A DNA stretch of 39,536 nucleotides from Flavobacteriaceae bacterium (GCA_947488595.1 CANKZI010000024.1:1-39536); one strand, 5' to 3'. Positions 20,686-29,887 are shown, numbered from the stretch's first letter. Translations and numbers: made by a program. Notes: a model not told the origin generated them from the letters alone.

Positions 20686-20759
20686 TGACCTCGACTGGAT
20701 TCAAACCAGTAACCTCTTGAGCCGTAATCAAGTGCGCTATTCAGTTGCGCCACGAGGCC
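20686..20759 (-). tRNA. tRNA-Arg (anticodon ACG)
   Basis: Folds as a full cloverleaf on the minus strand. Acceptor stem GGCCTCG/CGAGGTC (one G-U pair), D stem GCGC/GCGC, anticodon stem CTTGA/TCAAG with loop TTACGGC (anticodon ACG), a 5-base variable loop, T stem ACTGG/CCAGT with loop TTTGAAT, and discriminator A. The CCA end is not encoded. It would read CGN codons after A34 is changed to inosine. Its 3' 15 bases are duplicated in tandem (20461-20700). Confidence 0.95.
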
Positions 20760-20773
20760 TTTTTTTGTGAGTG

Positions 20774-20804
20774 CAAATATAGGCAATAATACCAATTATA
20801 CAAA
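20774..20804 (-). promoter_or_regulatory. Promoter of tRNA-Arg
   Basis: On the minus strand: TTG with TTG at 20801-20803 (TTTG-type), a 19-base spacer and TATATTTG (20774-20781). Transcription would start about 8 bases before the mature tRNA end. Confidence 0.7.
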
Positions 20805-20844
20805 TCAAATTTTAAATAAAAATAAATTTAAAAAAGCGCTTTTC

Positions 20845-20988
20845 TTACTCGTCTAATGCTCTAGTAGTTACAAAATACCGCCAACCAATAATCGCCCTCT
20901 GCCATTTTTTGGCTTTGGACAAATCCAAATGTTGCTTGCTGAAACTTGGCAACAGCAGTTTGTTTATTTTTGATAGTATCTTAAACAT
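20845..20988 (-). CDS. Small basic conserved-looking protein (47 aa)
   Basis: An ATG-to-TAA frame too short for routine calling. The product starts MFKILSKINKLLLPSFSK, is lysine/leucine-rich, continues through SKAKKWQRAIIGWRYFV and ends ALDE. It has no signal peptide. The pattern of a basic amphipathic helix, then two tryptophans, then an acidic end is familiar from short flavobacterial hypothetical proteins (recall, not searched). A plausible promoter (21011-21042) precedes it, which supports a real gene. Function unknown. Confidence 0.6.
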   Translation of the reverse strand: MFKILSKINKLLLPSFSKQHLDLSKAKKWQRAIIGWRYFVTTRALDE

Positions 20989-21010
20989 AATAATTTATTT
21001 TATGGGGCTA

Positions 21011-21042
21011 AAATATTAGAAAATCAGGCAGGCAGGCTCAAA
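21011..21042 (-). promoter_or_regulatory. Candidate promoter of the 47-aa gene
   Basis: On the minus strand: TTTG (21039-21042), a 20-base spacer and TAATATTT (21011-21018), which matches TAnnTTTG imperfectly. The ATG is about 22 bases downstream. Confidence 0.4.
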
Positions 21043-21201
21043 TGTGCTTTGCCTCATTTCACTTTTAGCATCAAAAAAACTTGAAAGAATTGCTCTAATC
21101 ATAACGTATTAATTGGTTTAAATGATTCAAATTTGTGACAAATCTACCGGCTTTGCTGACTTTCAATTTGAGAAACCAAATCACTTACTTTGTAACCTAT
21201 T

Positions 21202-22257
21202 TTATTCAGAAACCTTGATTTCAAACATTTTTTCCCAATTTTTTCCCGTAACAAAAACGGTTTTTGTTCGTGGGTTATAAGCAATTCCGTTCAGAACTTC
21301 TGCCTTTTTGTAACTGATTAGTTTTCGCAAACCCGACAAATCCAAAATCGCTTCGACCGCACCGGTGTTCGGATTGATGATGGCGATTGCATCTTTTTGC
21401 CAAACATTGCCATAAATTTTTCCGTCAATAAACTCGAGCTCATTCACTTGTTTAATTTTATTGCCCGACACATAAACATTCACATAATCAATCATTTTTT
21501 GGGTATTAGGATCCATCTTCCAGATTTTTTCGGTACCATCGGAATGGTAAATGTATTTGCCATCATTGGTCATGCCCCAGCCTTCAATTTTCTTGTCGTA
21601 GTTAAAGGTTTTTTCCAATTTCCAAGTATCGACATTGTAGATGAATCCAGTATTTTCTTCCCAAGTCAATTGAAAAATCTTATTATTGATAATCGTGATG
21701 CCTTCACCAAAATACTGCGCATCCAAAGCCAAACTTTTTATTATTTTCCCTGTTTTGTAATCGGTTTTTAGCAAATTCGATTTGCCACGGTATCCTGTCC
21801 CTTCAAATAAAGTATCTCTGTAAAACTCTAAACCTTCGGTAAACGAAGTCGTGTCGTGCGGAAAAGTATTGATAATGGTATATTTTAATGCTTTTGGCGT
21901 AATATCCGAAACCAATTCGATGCGTGCAATTGTTTCTTGCGGAATCGTTTCGCCATCGAAATACACCATTGCTTTTAGGTTTTGATAGCCTAATTTTTCG
22001 TTCTTTAATTCAAAATTCAGTTTTTCGAAGCCTTTAACACTACCAATTTTTTTATCGTTGTCAAAATAAACAATACTGTCAATGGTTTTGCTTTCCTTGT
22101 TAGTTATCGCCAATACCAAGACATCTGCATTCACATATTTGGGTTGGAATTTCGATTCGTCGAAGGTAAAATAATTTTCTGATTTTTTTTTGCAACCATT
22201 GCAGCCAATGAAGGCAATGCTTAATAAAATGATTGATAGAAGGTTATACTTTTTCAT
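21202..22257 (-). CDS. Glutaminyl-peptide cyclotransferase, lipoprotein
   Basis: The 351-aa product has a type II signal peptide (lipobox around AFIGC, C19), an N-terminal domain of about 110 residues, and then the bacterial/plant-type glutamine cyclotransferase five-bladed propeller. That fold is indicated by NTFPHDTTSFTEGLEFYRDT, YFGEGITIINNKIFQLTWEE, EGWGMTNDGKYIYHSDGT, QVNELEFIDGKIYGNVW and LNGIAYNPRTKTVFVTGKNW. These enzymes convert N-terminal glutamine to pyroglutamate; here the lipid anchor places it on a cell-envelope membrane. Signal peptidase I-cleaved flavobacterial exports often begin with Gln, which gives such an enzyme natural substrates (inference). Confidence 0.9.
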   Translation of the reverse strand: MKKYNLLSIILLSIAFIGCNGCKKKSENYFTFDESKFQPKYVNADVLVLAITNKESKTIDSIVYFDNDKKIGSVKGFEKLNFELKNEKLGYQNLKAMVYFDGETIPQETIARIELVSDITPKALKYTIINTFPHDTTSFTEGLEFYRDTLFEGTGYRGKSNLLKTDYKTGKIIKSLALDAQYFGEGITIINNKIFQLTWEENTGFIYNVDTWKLEKTFNYDKKIEGWGMTNDGKYIYHSDGTEKIWKMDPNTQKMIDYVNVYVSGNKIKQVNELEFIDGKIYGNVWQKDAIAIINPNTGAVEAILDLSGLRKLISYKKAEVLNGIAYNPRTKTVFVTGKNWEKMFEIKVSE

Positions 22258-22312
22258 AATTGATTTTTAAAGTGCCACAATATACAAAATATAGGAATCG
22301 CCCAATTTGCTC

Positions 22313-22342
22313 TTGCGAAAATACAAAAAGATTGTATATTTG
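22313..22342 (+). promoter_or_regulatory. Promoter of SRP RNA
   Basis: TTG (22313-22315), a 19-base spacer and TATATTTG (22335-22342). The expected start, 4-6 bases downstream, coincides with the first base pair of the RNA at 22346-22347. Confidence 0.8.
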
Positions 22343-22345
22343 CAA

Positions 22346-22440
22346 CGGCAAGTCCTACACGACCAGCTCCTGCAGACTCCCCCAGGATGGGAACATAGCA
22401 AGGGTACGTGGTTGAGCGGTGCGATGTAGGCCGCTTGCCA
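22346..22440 (+). ncRNA. ffs: Signal recognition particle RNA, small bacterial type
   Basis: The ~95-base RNA folds into one long hairpin: outer arms CGGCAAG/CTTGCC and CCTACA/TGTAGG, and the diagnostic apical domain with CAGGATGGGAACATAGCA and AGGGTA around the symmetric loop that binds the Ffh M domain. It guides ribosomes making membrane proteins to the Sec translocon. T-rich sequence follows directly and a separate hairpin terminator lies at 22461-22487. Confidence 0.93.
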
Positions 22441-22460
22441 TTTTTTATTTTTTTATATTT

Positions 22461-22487
22461 AGATCTTCCATTTGGAAGATTTTTTTA
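22461..22487 (+). terminator. Terminator after SRP RNA
   Basis: ATCTTCC (22463-22469) and GGAAGAT (22474-22480) with a short loop, then seven T. Confidence 0.7.
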
Positions 22488-22513
22488 TTTTTGAACAAGT
22501 TGTTTTTTGTAGC

Positions 22514-22586
22514 CCATCCCGCTATCCGCTTTATCTTTTCCCGCCTAAAGAAGTCGGCAAAAGGATAGCGCTGCTATCGGGGCTAG
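22514..22586. repeat. Intergenic hairpin repeat, copy B
   Basis: Begins ATCCCGCTATCCGCTTTATC and ends AAAAGGATAGCGCTGCTATCGGGGCTAG. The ends match copy A (14158-14230) while the loop differs. The outer arms are imperfectly complementary (CCCGCTATCCGC against GCGCTGCTATCGGGG). Confidence 0.65.
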
Positions 22587-22597
22587 ACCAACACCGT

Positions 22598-22613
22598 CCC
22601 GATAGCTATCGGT
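22598..22613. repeat. CCGATAGCTATCGG palindrome, perfect copy
   Basis: A 14-base perfect palindrome at 22599-22612, beginning 12 bases after copy B of the hairpin repeat and ending 21 bases before the SDR start. GACCAACACC precedes it. An imperfect copy sits before miaE and a degenerate one at 5881. Confidence 0.65.
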
Positions 22614-22633
22614 ACTAACATCCAATACTTAAA

Positions 22634-23431
22634 ATGAAAATCATTCTCATCACAGGCGCTTCTAGCGGCATCGGAAAAGCAATAGGCGAATTCCTGCACA
22701 ATAAAGGATTTACAGTTTATGGAACCAGTCGCAATCCTGAAAAGGTAGTTAATTCTGTTTTTCCTTTAATTGCACTAGAGGTGTGCAGTGTCGAAAGCAT
22801 ACAGAGCGCTATTGCAAAAGTTATTTCGATTTCGGGTCGAATTGATGTTTTGATTAATAATGCTGGCGTCGGAATTTTAGGACCGCTGGAAGAAATACCG
22901 ACTGAGGAGATTCGCAATAATTTCGAAACCAACCTTTTTGGCCCGATTGAAGTGATGAAAGCGGTTTTGCCACACATGCGTGCACAAAAATCGGGATTGA
23001 TCATTAATATCACTTCGATTGCTGGTTATATGGGCTTGCCGTACCGCGCTGTTTATTCGGCATCAAAAGGTGCGTTGGAATATGTGACCGAAGCTTTGCG
23101 TATGGAAGTCAAGCCTTTTGGTATTGAAATTACAAACGTAGCTCCAGGAGAATTTGCAACCAATATTGCCGCACACCGTTATCATGTTCCGGTTGCTACC
23201 AATTCTGCGTATTCCAATTATGAAAGAACTGTTTATGTAATCAACAGCCAAGTTGGCGGAGGCGATGATCCCATTAAGATGGGCGAGGCGATTTTTAAGA
23301 TTATCAATACACCAAAGCCGAAGGTGCATTATAAAATCGGACCGTTTATGTCGCGATTTTCGATCGTATTGAAACGGGTTTTGCCTGATAAAATGTATGA
23401 AAAAATGTTAATGAAGCACTATAAGTTGTAG
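22634..23431 (+). CDS. Short-chain dehydrogenase/reductase
   Basis: A 265-aa classical SDR. It has the Rossmann cofactor motif TGASSGIG at residues 7-14, NNAG at about 75-78, and the catalytic triad S128, Y141 and K145 (ITSIAG ... YSASK). GTSRNPE after beta-2 contains an arginine, which is compatible with NADPH preference. The C-terminal basic stretch and hydrophobic residues resemble retinol/3-ketosteroid-type SDRs, but the substrate is unknown. Its start region holds the palindromic repeats described separately. Confidence 0.9.
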   Translation: MKIILITGASSGIGKAIGEFLHNKGFTVYGTSRNPEKVVNSVFPLIALEVCSVESIQSAIAKVISISGRIDVLINNAGVGILGPLEEIPTEEIRNNFETNLFGPIEVMKAVLPHMRAQKSGLIINITSIAGYMGLPYRAVYSASKGALEYVTEALRMEVKPFGIEITNVAPGEFATNIAAHRYHVPVATNSAYSNYERTVYVINSQVGGGDDPIKMGEAIFKIINTPKPKVHYKIGPFMSRFSIVLKRVLPDKMYEKMLMKHYKL

Positions 23432-23560
23432 TTGCAAAGATTCAAAGTTGTTAAAGTTTAAATCTAGAAGGTTCATTTGTCTTTCGGTTTGTTTTGGAAA
23501 ATGATGAGATATGAAGCGATTTTGACACTAAAGCACTTTCAAAAATAAATTGTATTTTTA

Positions 23561-23690
23561 CGCCCGATTTGCGTGAGGGATAGAGTGATTGTTTGAGCTC
23601 TTTTTGGGTTGGATTTATTTTTTTTGGAAAAGCGAATACTGCGACCCAAAAAAGCGAGTGCGAAAGCCCGACCCTTGGGTCACGCCCATA
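23561..23690. repeat. Long imperfect hairpin element upstream of transaldolase
   Basis: Closed by GCGTGA (23571-23576)/TCACGC (23680-23685). Inside are TTTTTGGGT (23601-23609)/ACCCAAAAA (23644-23652) and the small palindrome GACCCTTGGGTC (23670-23681). It resembles another class of intergenic repeat that I recall from Flavobacterium; no ORF is present. Confidence 0.55.
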
Positions 23691-23745
23691 CAAGTTCAAG
23701 CGAACCGATGACGTAAGAATAGAAACACACAATTAATTATATATT

Positions 23746-24402
23746 ATGAAATTTTTTATCGACACGGCCAATTTGGCTCAAATTAAAGAAGCACAGGCCT
23801 TGGGCGTTTTAGACGGCGTAACTACAAATCCGAGTTTGATGGCCAAGGAAGGTATTACCGGAAAAAACAGTATTTTGAAGCATTATGTTGACATTTGCAA
23901 CTTGGTTGATGGCGATGTAAGTGCCGAAGTAAATGCTCTGGATTATGACGGAATGGTAAAAGAAGGCGAGGAATTGGCCGATTTGCATGAGCAAATTGTA
24001 GTGAAATTGCCCATGACAAAAGAAGGTGTAATGGCGGCTAAATATTTTTCGGACAAAGGGATTAAAACTAACGTTACTTTAGTGTTTTCGGCAGGTCAAG
24101 CGTTGTTGGCTGCAAAAGCTGGAGCGACCTATGTTTCACCATTTATTGGTCGTTTGGATGATGTTTCAACCGATGGTTTGGCTTTGATTGAAGAAATTCG
24201 TTTGATTTATGATAATTATGGCTACGAAACACAGATTTTAGCTGCTTCGGTGCGCCACACAATGCACATTGTGAATTGTGCAAAAATAGGTGCCGATGTA
24301 ATGACAGGTCCGCTTTCGGCCATATACGGGTTGTTGAAGCATCCGTTGACCGATATTGGATTGGCGCAGTTTGTTGCCGATTTTGAGAAAGGAAATAAGT
24401 AA
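23746..24402 (+). CDS. tal: Transaldolase (small, TalC/MipB type)
   Basis: The 218-aa product belongs to the short transaldolase/fructose-6-phosphate aldolase group. It starts [16 protein letters not shown] and has [13 protein letters not shown], the Schiff-base lysine K87 in [42 protein letters not shown] and the C-terminal ASVRH and [10 protein letters not shown] elements. Transaldolase activity in the pentose-phosphate pathway is more likely than F6P aldolase, but this sequence alone does not settle it. A strong terminator follows at 24434-24469. Confidence 0.93.
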   Translation: MKFFIDTANLAQIKEAQALGVLDGVTTNPSLMAKEGITGKNSILKHYVDICNLVDGDVSAEVNALDYDGMVKEGEELADLHEQIVVKLPMTKEGVMAAKYFSDKGIKTNVTLVFSAGQALLAAKAGATYVSPFIGRLDDVSTDGLALIEEIRLIYDNYGYETQILAASVRHTMHIVNCAKIGADVMTGPLSAIYGLLKHPLTDIGLAQFVADFEKGNK

Positions 24403-24433
24403 TTAGATATTTTTTTGAGTTATAAATAAGTAG

Positions 24434-24469
24434 AAAGACCGTTTCGTATTTTGAAACGGTCTTTTTTTT
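24434..24469 (+). terminator. Terminator of tal
   Basis: AAAGACCGTTTC (24434-24445) pairs perfectly with GAAACGGTCTTT (24453-24464), followed by a T-run. Confidence 0.85.
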
Positions 24470-24530
24470 ATGAAGTAAAATCTTCTAATAAGCTATCAAT
24501 CCAAATATCTAAAAATCTAACAATCCAAAT

Positions 24531-25940
24531 CTAATCTAAGTTTTTTTCAAAATTCATATCAAAAACACTGGCAAATGCGTTGTGAATTGTACCATCGCCA
24601 TTGATAATCATGGTGCGGTGGATTTTATTGATTACCCATTTTTCTTTAATGTCTTCAAAATTGGTGGCGCGTAATTCTTTTATACCATCGAATTTATAAT
24701 TTGCCAGTGATTTTTTCCAATTTTCTTGATTTTTGTCCACATTTATTGCGATAAAATCGTAATCCCGATGTCTGGATTGGAATTCTAAGATTTTTTTATG
24801 TGCAGCAATCAAGTGCGACTCTAAATTTTCGGTCCAAAAGAAAATGACCGTTTTCCGTTTGATTTGTGATTGAATGCTTGTTTCCTTTTTATTTTGATCA
24901 ATAACAGATACGCTGGGCAATGGGTTGCCATTTTTTAGTAATTGTATTGAATTACCAATCTTCAAAATTTCATTTTGCTGACTGTTATCTGTAGATAAAG
25001 TATGGTATTTGTCCAGGAACTTTTTATTATTCAAAATATTTTGGTCTTCGAGTAGGTACATAAAAGCAATATTATTGAGAATTGTATTTTTTATTGCTTC
25101 ATTTTTAAAAAGTGTATCAGCTATATTGAGTTTTTTGATGTTAATTTCCAACGCTTTTTGTGTTTCGGACTTGTTGGATAAATCTTCTTGCATCGCCATA
25201 TTGTTGAGCATGTGGGTTAAATACTTAACAAAAGGCGAATAATTGGTCAACTTTAAATCGTTAAAATCGATCGTTTTTCGGTAGTCATAAAAATCTTTTG
25301 GCAATGTTTTTTTGAGATTATTACCGGTTCTCATTTGGTGTACAATCGGATAAATCTCTTTTTTGGATAAATAAGAAAAATCAAGACTTGCTTTTGCGTA
25401 TTTATCAAAATCGGCACTCCATTTTAGGTCTTCTTTTTTTGAATTGTAAAATGCTTGTTTTGATTGGTAAGCCGAGTCAATATTCTTTTTGAATTGCGGA
25501 TAATCAAATTCAAAAACATCAAAAATTTTGCGTTTGTCGTTTTCGTTTTTGAGGTACAATTCCATTAAAAAGTTGTTTTTTTCGTCACCACGACCACAAA
25601 AAACAATAGATTCATCAAAATCATTAGAGTTGATGCGCACCATAATACTGTCATTTTTCTCAAAATAAACATATTGGTATTCGGGTTCGTTTTTAAAGGT
25701 ATACAAACCGGGTGTGAGCGAATCAAATTGAATAAAAAAGGTATTGTCTTTTTTTAGTCTAATTGTATCTAAAACCATAGCATCCTTACAAAAAAGGATA
25801 TATGGATTGGTTGGGTTTGTAACTTCGCCACCAAAATAAGCAGTAAAATCATTATTTTTAAATGGCTTATTGCAAGAAGTAAGAATCAAAGCAAAACAAG
25901 AAGCCGAGCATAATAATTTTATAACATTGAAATCACGCAT
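24531..25940 (-). CDS. Thioredoxin-fold lipoprotein lacking CxxC (TlpA-like)
   Basis: The 469-aa product has a lipobox (LILTSC, C23), a beta-rich N-terminal domain of about 100 residues like the DUF4369 domains of Bacteroidota TlpA-type proteins, a helical middle, and a C-terminal thioredoxin-like domain from about residue 345. Where a redox TlpA would have WCxxC after the VIFFW strand, this one has WTENLESH, so it cannot act as a dithiol oxidoreductase. The C-terminal FIAINVDKNQENWKKSL and the following strands keep the fold. Anchored in the envelope; role unknown. Confidence 0.82.
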   Translation of the reverse strand: MRDFNVIKLLCSASCFALILTSCNKPFKNNDFTAYFGGEVTNPTNPYILFCKDAMVLDTIRLKKDNTFFIQFDSLTPGLYTFKNEPEYQYVYFEKNDSIMVRINSNDFDESIVFCGRGDEKNNFLMELYLKNENDKRKIFDVFEFDYPQFKKNIDSAYQSKQAFYNSKKEDLKWSADFDKYAKASLDFSYLSKKEIYPIVHQMRTGNNLKKTLPKDFYDYRKTIDFNDLKLTNYSPFVKYLTHMLNNMAMQEDLSNKSETQKALEINIKKLNIADTLFKNEAIKNTILNNIAFMYLLEDQNILNNKKFLDKYHTLSTDNSQQNEILKIGNSIQLLKNGNPLPSVSVIDQNKKETSIQSQIKRKTVIFFWTENLESHLIAAHKKILEFQSRHRDYDFIAINVDKNQENWKKSLANYKFDGIKELRATNFEDIKEKWVINKIHRTMIINGDGTIHNAFASVFDMNFEKNLD

Positions 25941-26050
25941 TGCAAAATAAATAGGTTAACAAAAATATTCAGATGCTTTTAATTTTAATGTTAAGGCATA
26001 GTTAAATATACTAATGGTTGAAATGGATTTGAAATCAGCTTTTTGTATAA

Positions 26051-27835
<1,785 letters not shown>

Positions 27836-27860
27836 ATAATTGGATTTGGATTAGATAATA

Positions 27861-27893
27861 AAAAAAATGCGGGTTTTACAATCTGCATTTTTT
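27861..27893 (+). terminator. Terminator of the ABC-F gene
   Basis: AAAAAATGC and GCATTTTTT arms around an ~13-base loop, beginning 26 bases after the stop. Confidence 0.6.
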
Positions 27894-27951
27894 ATGGAAA
27901 TTATTTTTTTCACTTGAACCATTGAATTGCATTCCCCAACAATCCAACAAT

Positions 27952-28119
27952 CTACTTTCTAAATCTGCTGATGATAAAAATGATTATCGCCAATATTGCG
28001 ATGACAATAAAAACACCAACACCCATTCCGACTTTAAAAATGCCTTTGATGACTTCGCAGCTAGAAAATAATACCAATACGATTAAAAGCACCCATATTC
28101 TTGTTAATTTATTTTGCAT
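27952..28119 (-). CDS. Small lipoprotein with C-terminal membrane helix (55 aa)
   Basis: An ATG-to-TAG frame too short for routine calling. The product is MQNKLTRIWVLLIVLVLFSS followed by CEVIKGIFKVGMGVG, then a long hydrophobic helix (about residues 36-50) and a basic end SRFRK. LFSSC is a good lipobox (C21). Short lipoproteins with a CEVI-GIFK-GMG core followed by one transmembrane helix are frequent in Flavobacteria, sometimes under a wrong enzyme name (recall). Function unknown; it may shape or monitor the envelope, but that is a guess. It is convergent with the ABC-F gene. Confidence 0.75.
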   Translation of the reverse strand: MQNKLTRIWVLLIVLVLFSSCEVIKGIFKVGMGVGVFIVIAILAIIIFIISRFRK

Positions 28120-28322
28120 TATTTTTTTTAATGTTTAAGACGCTAAAAGTAGCTGTAAAACCAAAGTCTAAGGTTATGTAATTTTTATAATTCTTTACAT
28201 AATTTCTGGCAGCAAAGTGAATCGTAAAAGTTCTTGCTTTCTCAATTGTTTGACGGAAAATGAATTTGTAATAATAAAATCAGAAGATATTCAACATTCA
28301 TTTATTTTGGGAAGCATGATAA
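28120..28322. other. Divergent intergenic region between small lipoprotein and pyrR
   Basis: No gene or RNA recognised. No sequence resembling the Gram-positive PyrR-binding attenuator stem was seen here or in the short pyrR leader. Confidence 0.5.
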
Positions 28323-28351
28323 TTGTGCAATTAAAACCAAATATATTTTTG
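28323..28351 (+). promoter_or_regulatory. Promoter of pyrR-pyrB
   Basis: TTG (28323-28325), an 18-base spacer and TATTTTTG (28344-28351). The start would fall near 28357, giving a ~45-base leader that contains a small upstream ORF (28365-28424). Confidence 0.7.
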
Positions 28352-28364
28352 CAGTATTCTTAAA

Positions 28365-28424
28365 ATGAGTAATTTTACAAACCCAACACCAACACTTCAC
28401 TATGAGTCAAAAAGTATTGCTTAA
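28365..28424 (+). promoter_or_regulatory. Upstream ORF overlapping the pyrR start
   Basis: An ATG eight bases after the predicted transcript start opens a 19-codon frame (MSNFTNPTPTLHYESKSIA) that stops 20 bases inside pyrR in another frame. It may be a chance ORF, but its position allows it to compete with or couple to pyrR translation. Confidence 0.3.
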
Positions 28425-28944
28425 TTCAAAAGAAGTCAATATCATTCTGCACCGTTTGGCTTGCCAATTGATAGAAAAGCACTTGGATTTTTCTAATACC
28501 ATTTTAATTGGGATTCAACCGCGAGGTACATTTTTGGCAGAAAGGCTTAAAATATTGTTAGAGCAAGAATATAAAATCGAAAAAATTGCGTTGGGTTATT
28601 TGGATATCACTTTTTTTAGGGATGATTTTAGAAGAACGGACAAACCGTTGGAAGCCAATAAAACGCTTATTAATTTTTTGGTCGAAGGAAAAAAAGTAAT
28701 ATTCATCGACGATGTTTTATATACTGGAAGAAGCATCCGAGCAGCATTGACCGCAATCCAATCTTTTGGAAGACCATCGGCCATCGAACTACTCGTGCTT
28801 ATTGACAGACGATTCAGTCGCGATTTACCAATTCAACCCGATTACAGAGGCCGACAAGTTGATGCTATAAATAACGAAAAAGTAAAAGTAAGTTGGGTCG
28901 AAAATGATGGCGAAGATGCTGTTTTTTTAGTTACAACAACCTAA
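28402..28944 (+). CDS. pyrR: PyrR-type phosphoribosyltransferase
   Basis: A 180-aa type I phosphoribosyltransferase of the PyrR group. The PRPP-binding loop VIFIDDVLYTGRSIRAA lies at residues 99-115, and the PyrR-typical hood/flexible region DITFFRDDFRRTD and LIDRRFSRDLPIQPDYRGR are present. In Firmicutes PyrR binds pyr mRNA leaders and also has uracil phosphoribosyltransferase activity. Here it heads an operon with pyrB (16-base gap) and the leader is too short for a classical attenuator, so enzymatic activity or another regulatory mode is more likely (inference). Confidence 0.93.
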   Translation: MSQKVLLNSKEVNIILHRLACQLIEKHLDFSNTILIGIQPRGTFLAERLKILLEQEYKIEKIALGYLDITFFRDDFRRTDKPLEANKTLINFLVEGKKVIFIDDVLYTGRSIRAALTAIQSFGRPSAIELLVLIDRRFSRDLPIQPDYRGRQVDAINNEKVKVSWVENDGEDAVFLVTTT

Positions 28945-28960
28945 TTAATTAAAAATAATC

Positions 28961-29887
28961 ATGACCGAATTAAGCGTAAATCATTTATTAGGAATAAAAT
29001 ACATTAACAAACATGATATTGACCTTATTTTTGAAACCGCCGATCATTTTAAAGAAGTCATCAATCGTCCAATTAAAAAAGTCCCTTCTTTGCGCGATGT
29101 AACTATTGCCAATATTTTTTTTGAAAACAGTACACGCACCAAACTTTCCTTTGAATTGGCGCAAAAAAGACTTTCTGCCGATGTAATTAGTTTTTCTGCG
29201 GCACAATCATCTGTAAAGAAAGGCGAAACGTTGATTGATACCGTCAATAATATTTTGTCGATGAAAGTCGATATGGTGGTGATGCGTCATGCCAATCCTG
29301 GAGCAGCTTATTTTTTGTCAAAAAATGTAAAAGCAAGTATTATCAATGCTGGAGATGGGGCTCATGAACATCCAACACAAGCGCTGCTCGATAGCTATTC
29401 TATACGCGAAAAGTTAGGAGAAGTTACAGGAAAGAAAGTCGTAATTGTAGGCGATATTTTGCATTCAAGAGTAGCGTTGTCAAATATTTATGCCCTTCAA
29501 ATGCAAGGCGCTACTGTTAAAGTCTGTGGACCAAAAACATTGATTCCAAAACACATTGAAAGTCTTGGCGTTACTGTTGAATCCAATTTGCGAAAAGCAT
29601 TAGAATGGTGCGATGTGGCCAACATGCTTCGAGTGCAAAATGAACGCATGGATATTAATTATTTTCCGTCTACTAGAGAATATACGCAGCAATACGGTGT
29701 CGATAAAAATTTACTAGATTCTTTGAACAAAGAAATTGTTATTATGCATCCTGGACCCATCAATCGCGGTGTCGAAATCACTTCGGATGTTGCCGACTCG
29801 AAGCAATCGGTTATCTTAAACCAAGTCGAAAATGGCGTTGCTATTCGCATGGCTGTAATTTATTTATTGGCTTCCAAAATAAAATAG
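28961..29887 (+). CDS. pyrB: Aspartate carbamoyltransferase catalytic subunit
   Basis: Joins carbamoyl phosphate and aspartate, the committed step of pyrimidine synthesis. The 308-aa product has the carbamoyl-phosphate loop STRTK (residues 57-61 in FFENSTRTKLSFE), HPTQALLDSYSI for the second carbamoyl-phosphate contact, and HPGPINRGVEI near the C-terminus, which includes the 240s-loop aspartate-binding region. No pyrI regulatory chain gene follows, so the enzyme is likely an unregulated trimer or of the dodecamer type. It is co-transcribed with pyrR. Confidence 0.96.
   Translation: MTELSVNHLLGIKYINKHDIDLIFETADHFKEVINRPIKKVPSLRDVTIANIFFENSTRTKLSFELAQKRLSADVISFSAAQSSVKKGETLIDTVNNILSMKVDMVVMRHANPGAAYFLSKNVKASIINAGDGAHEHPTQALLDSYSIREKLGEVTGKKVVIVGDILHSRVALSNIYALQMQGATVKVCGPKTLIPKHIESLGVTVESNLRKALEWCDVANMLRVQNERMDINYFPSTREYTQQYGVDKNLLDSLNKEIVIMHPGPINRGVEITSDVADSKQSVILNQVENGVAIRMAVIYLLASKIK

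Larger units (their letters stand above)
20461..20700. repeat. Exact 120-bp tandem duplication including a tRNA 3' end
   Basis: 20461-20580 and 20581-20700 are identical except for the last base (119 of 120 by direct comparison). Each unit contains a hairpin CAAAG-CTCCG-CTTTG, a terminator (AACGCT.../AGCGTT) and the last ~15 bases of the tRNA-Arg gene. The right copy is the functional 3' end of the tRNA; the left copy is a displaced fragment. A longer stem TGCATTTT/AAAATGCA (20457-20464, 20496-20503) is complete only in the left unit. Confidence 0.95.

Noticed and set aside
20461..20700. CRISPR-like repeat
   Set aside because: Only two adjacent 120-base units with no spacers; it is a tandem duplication.
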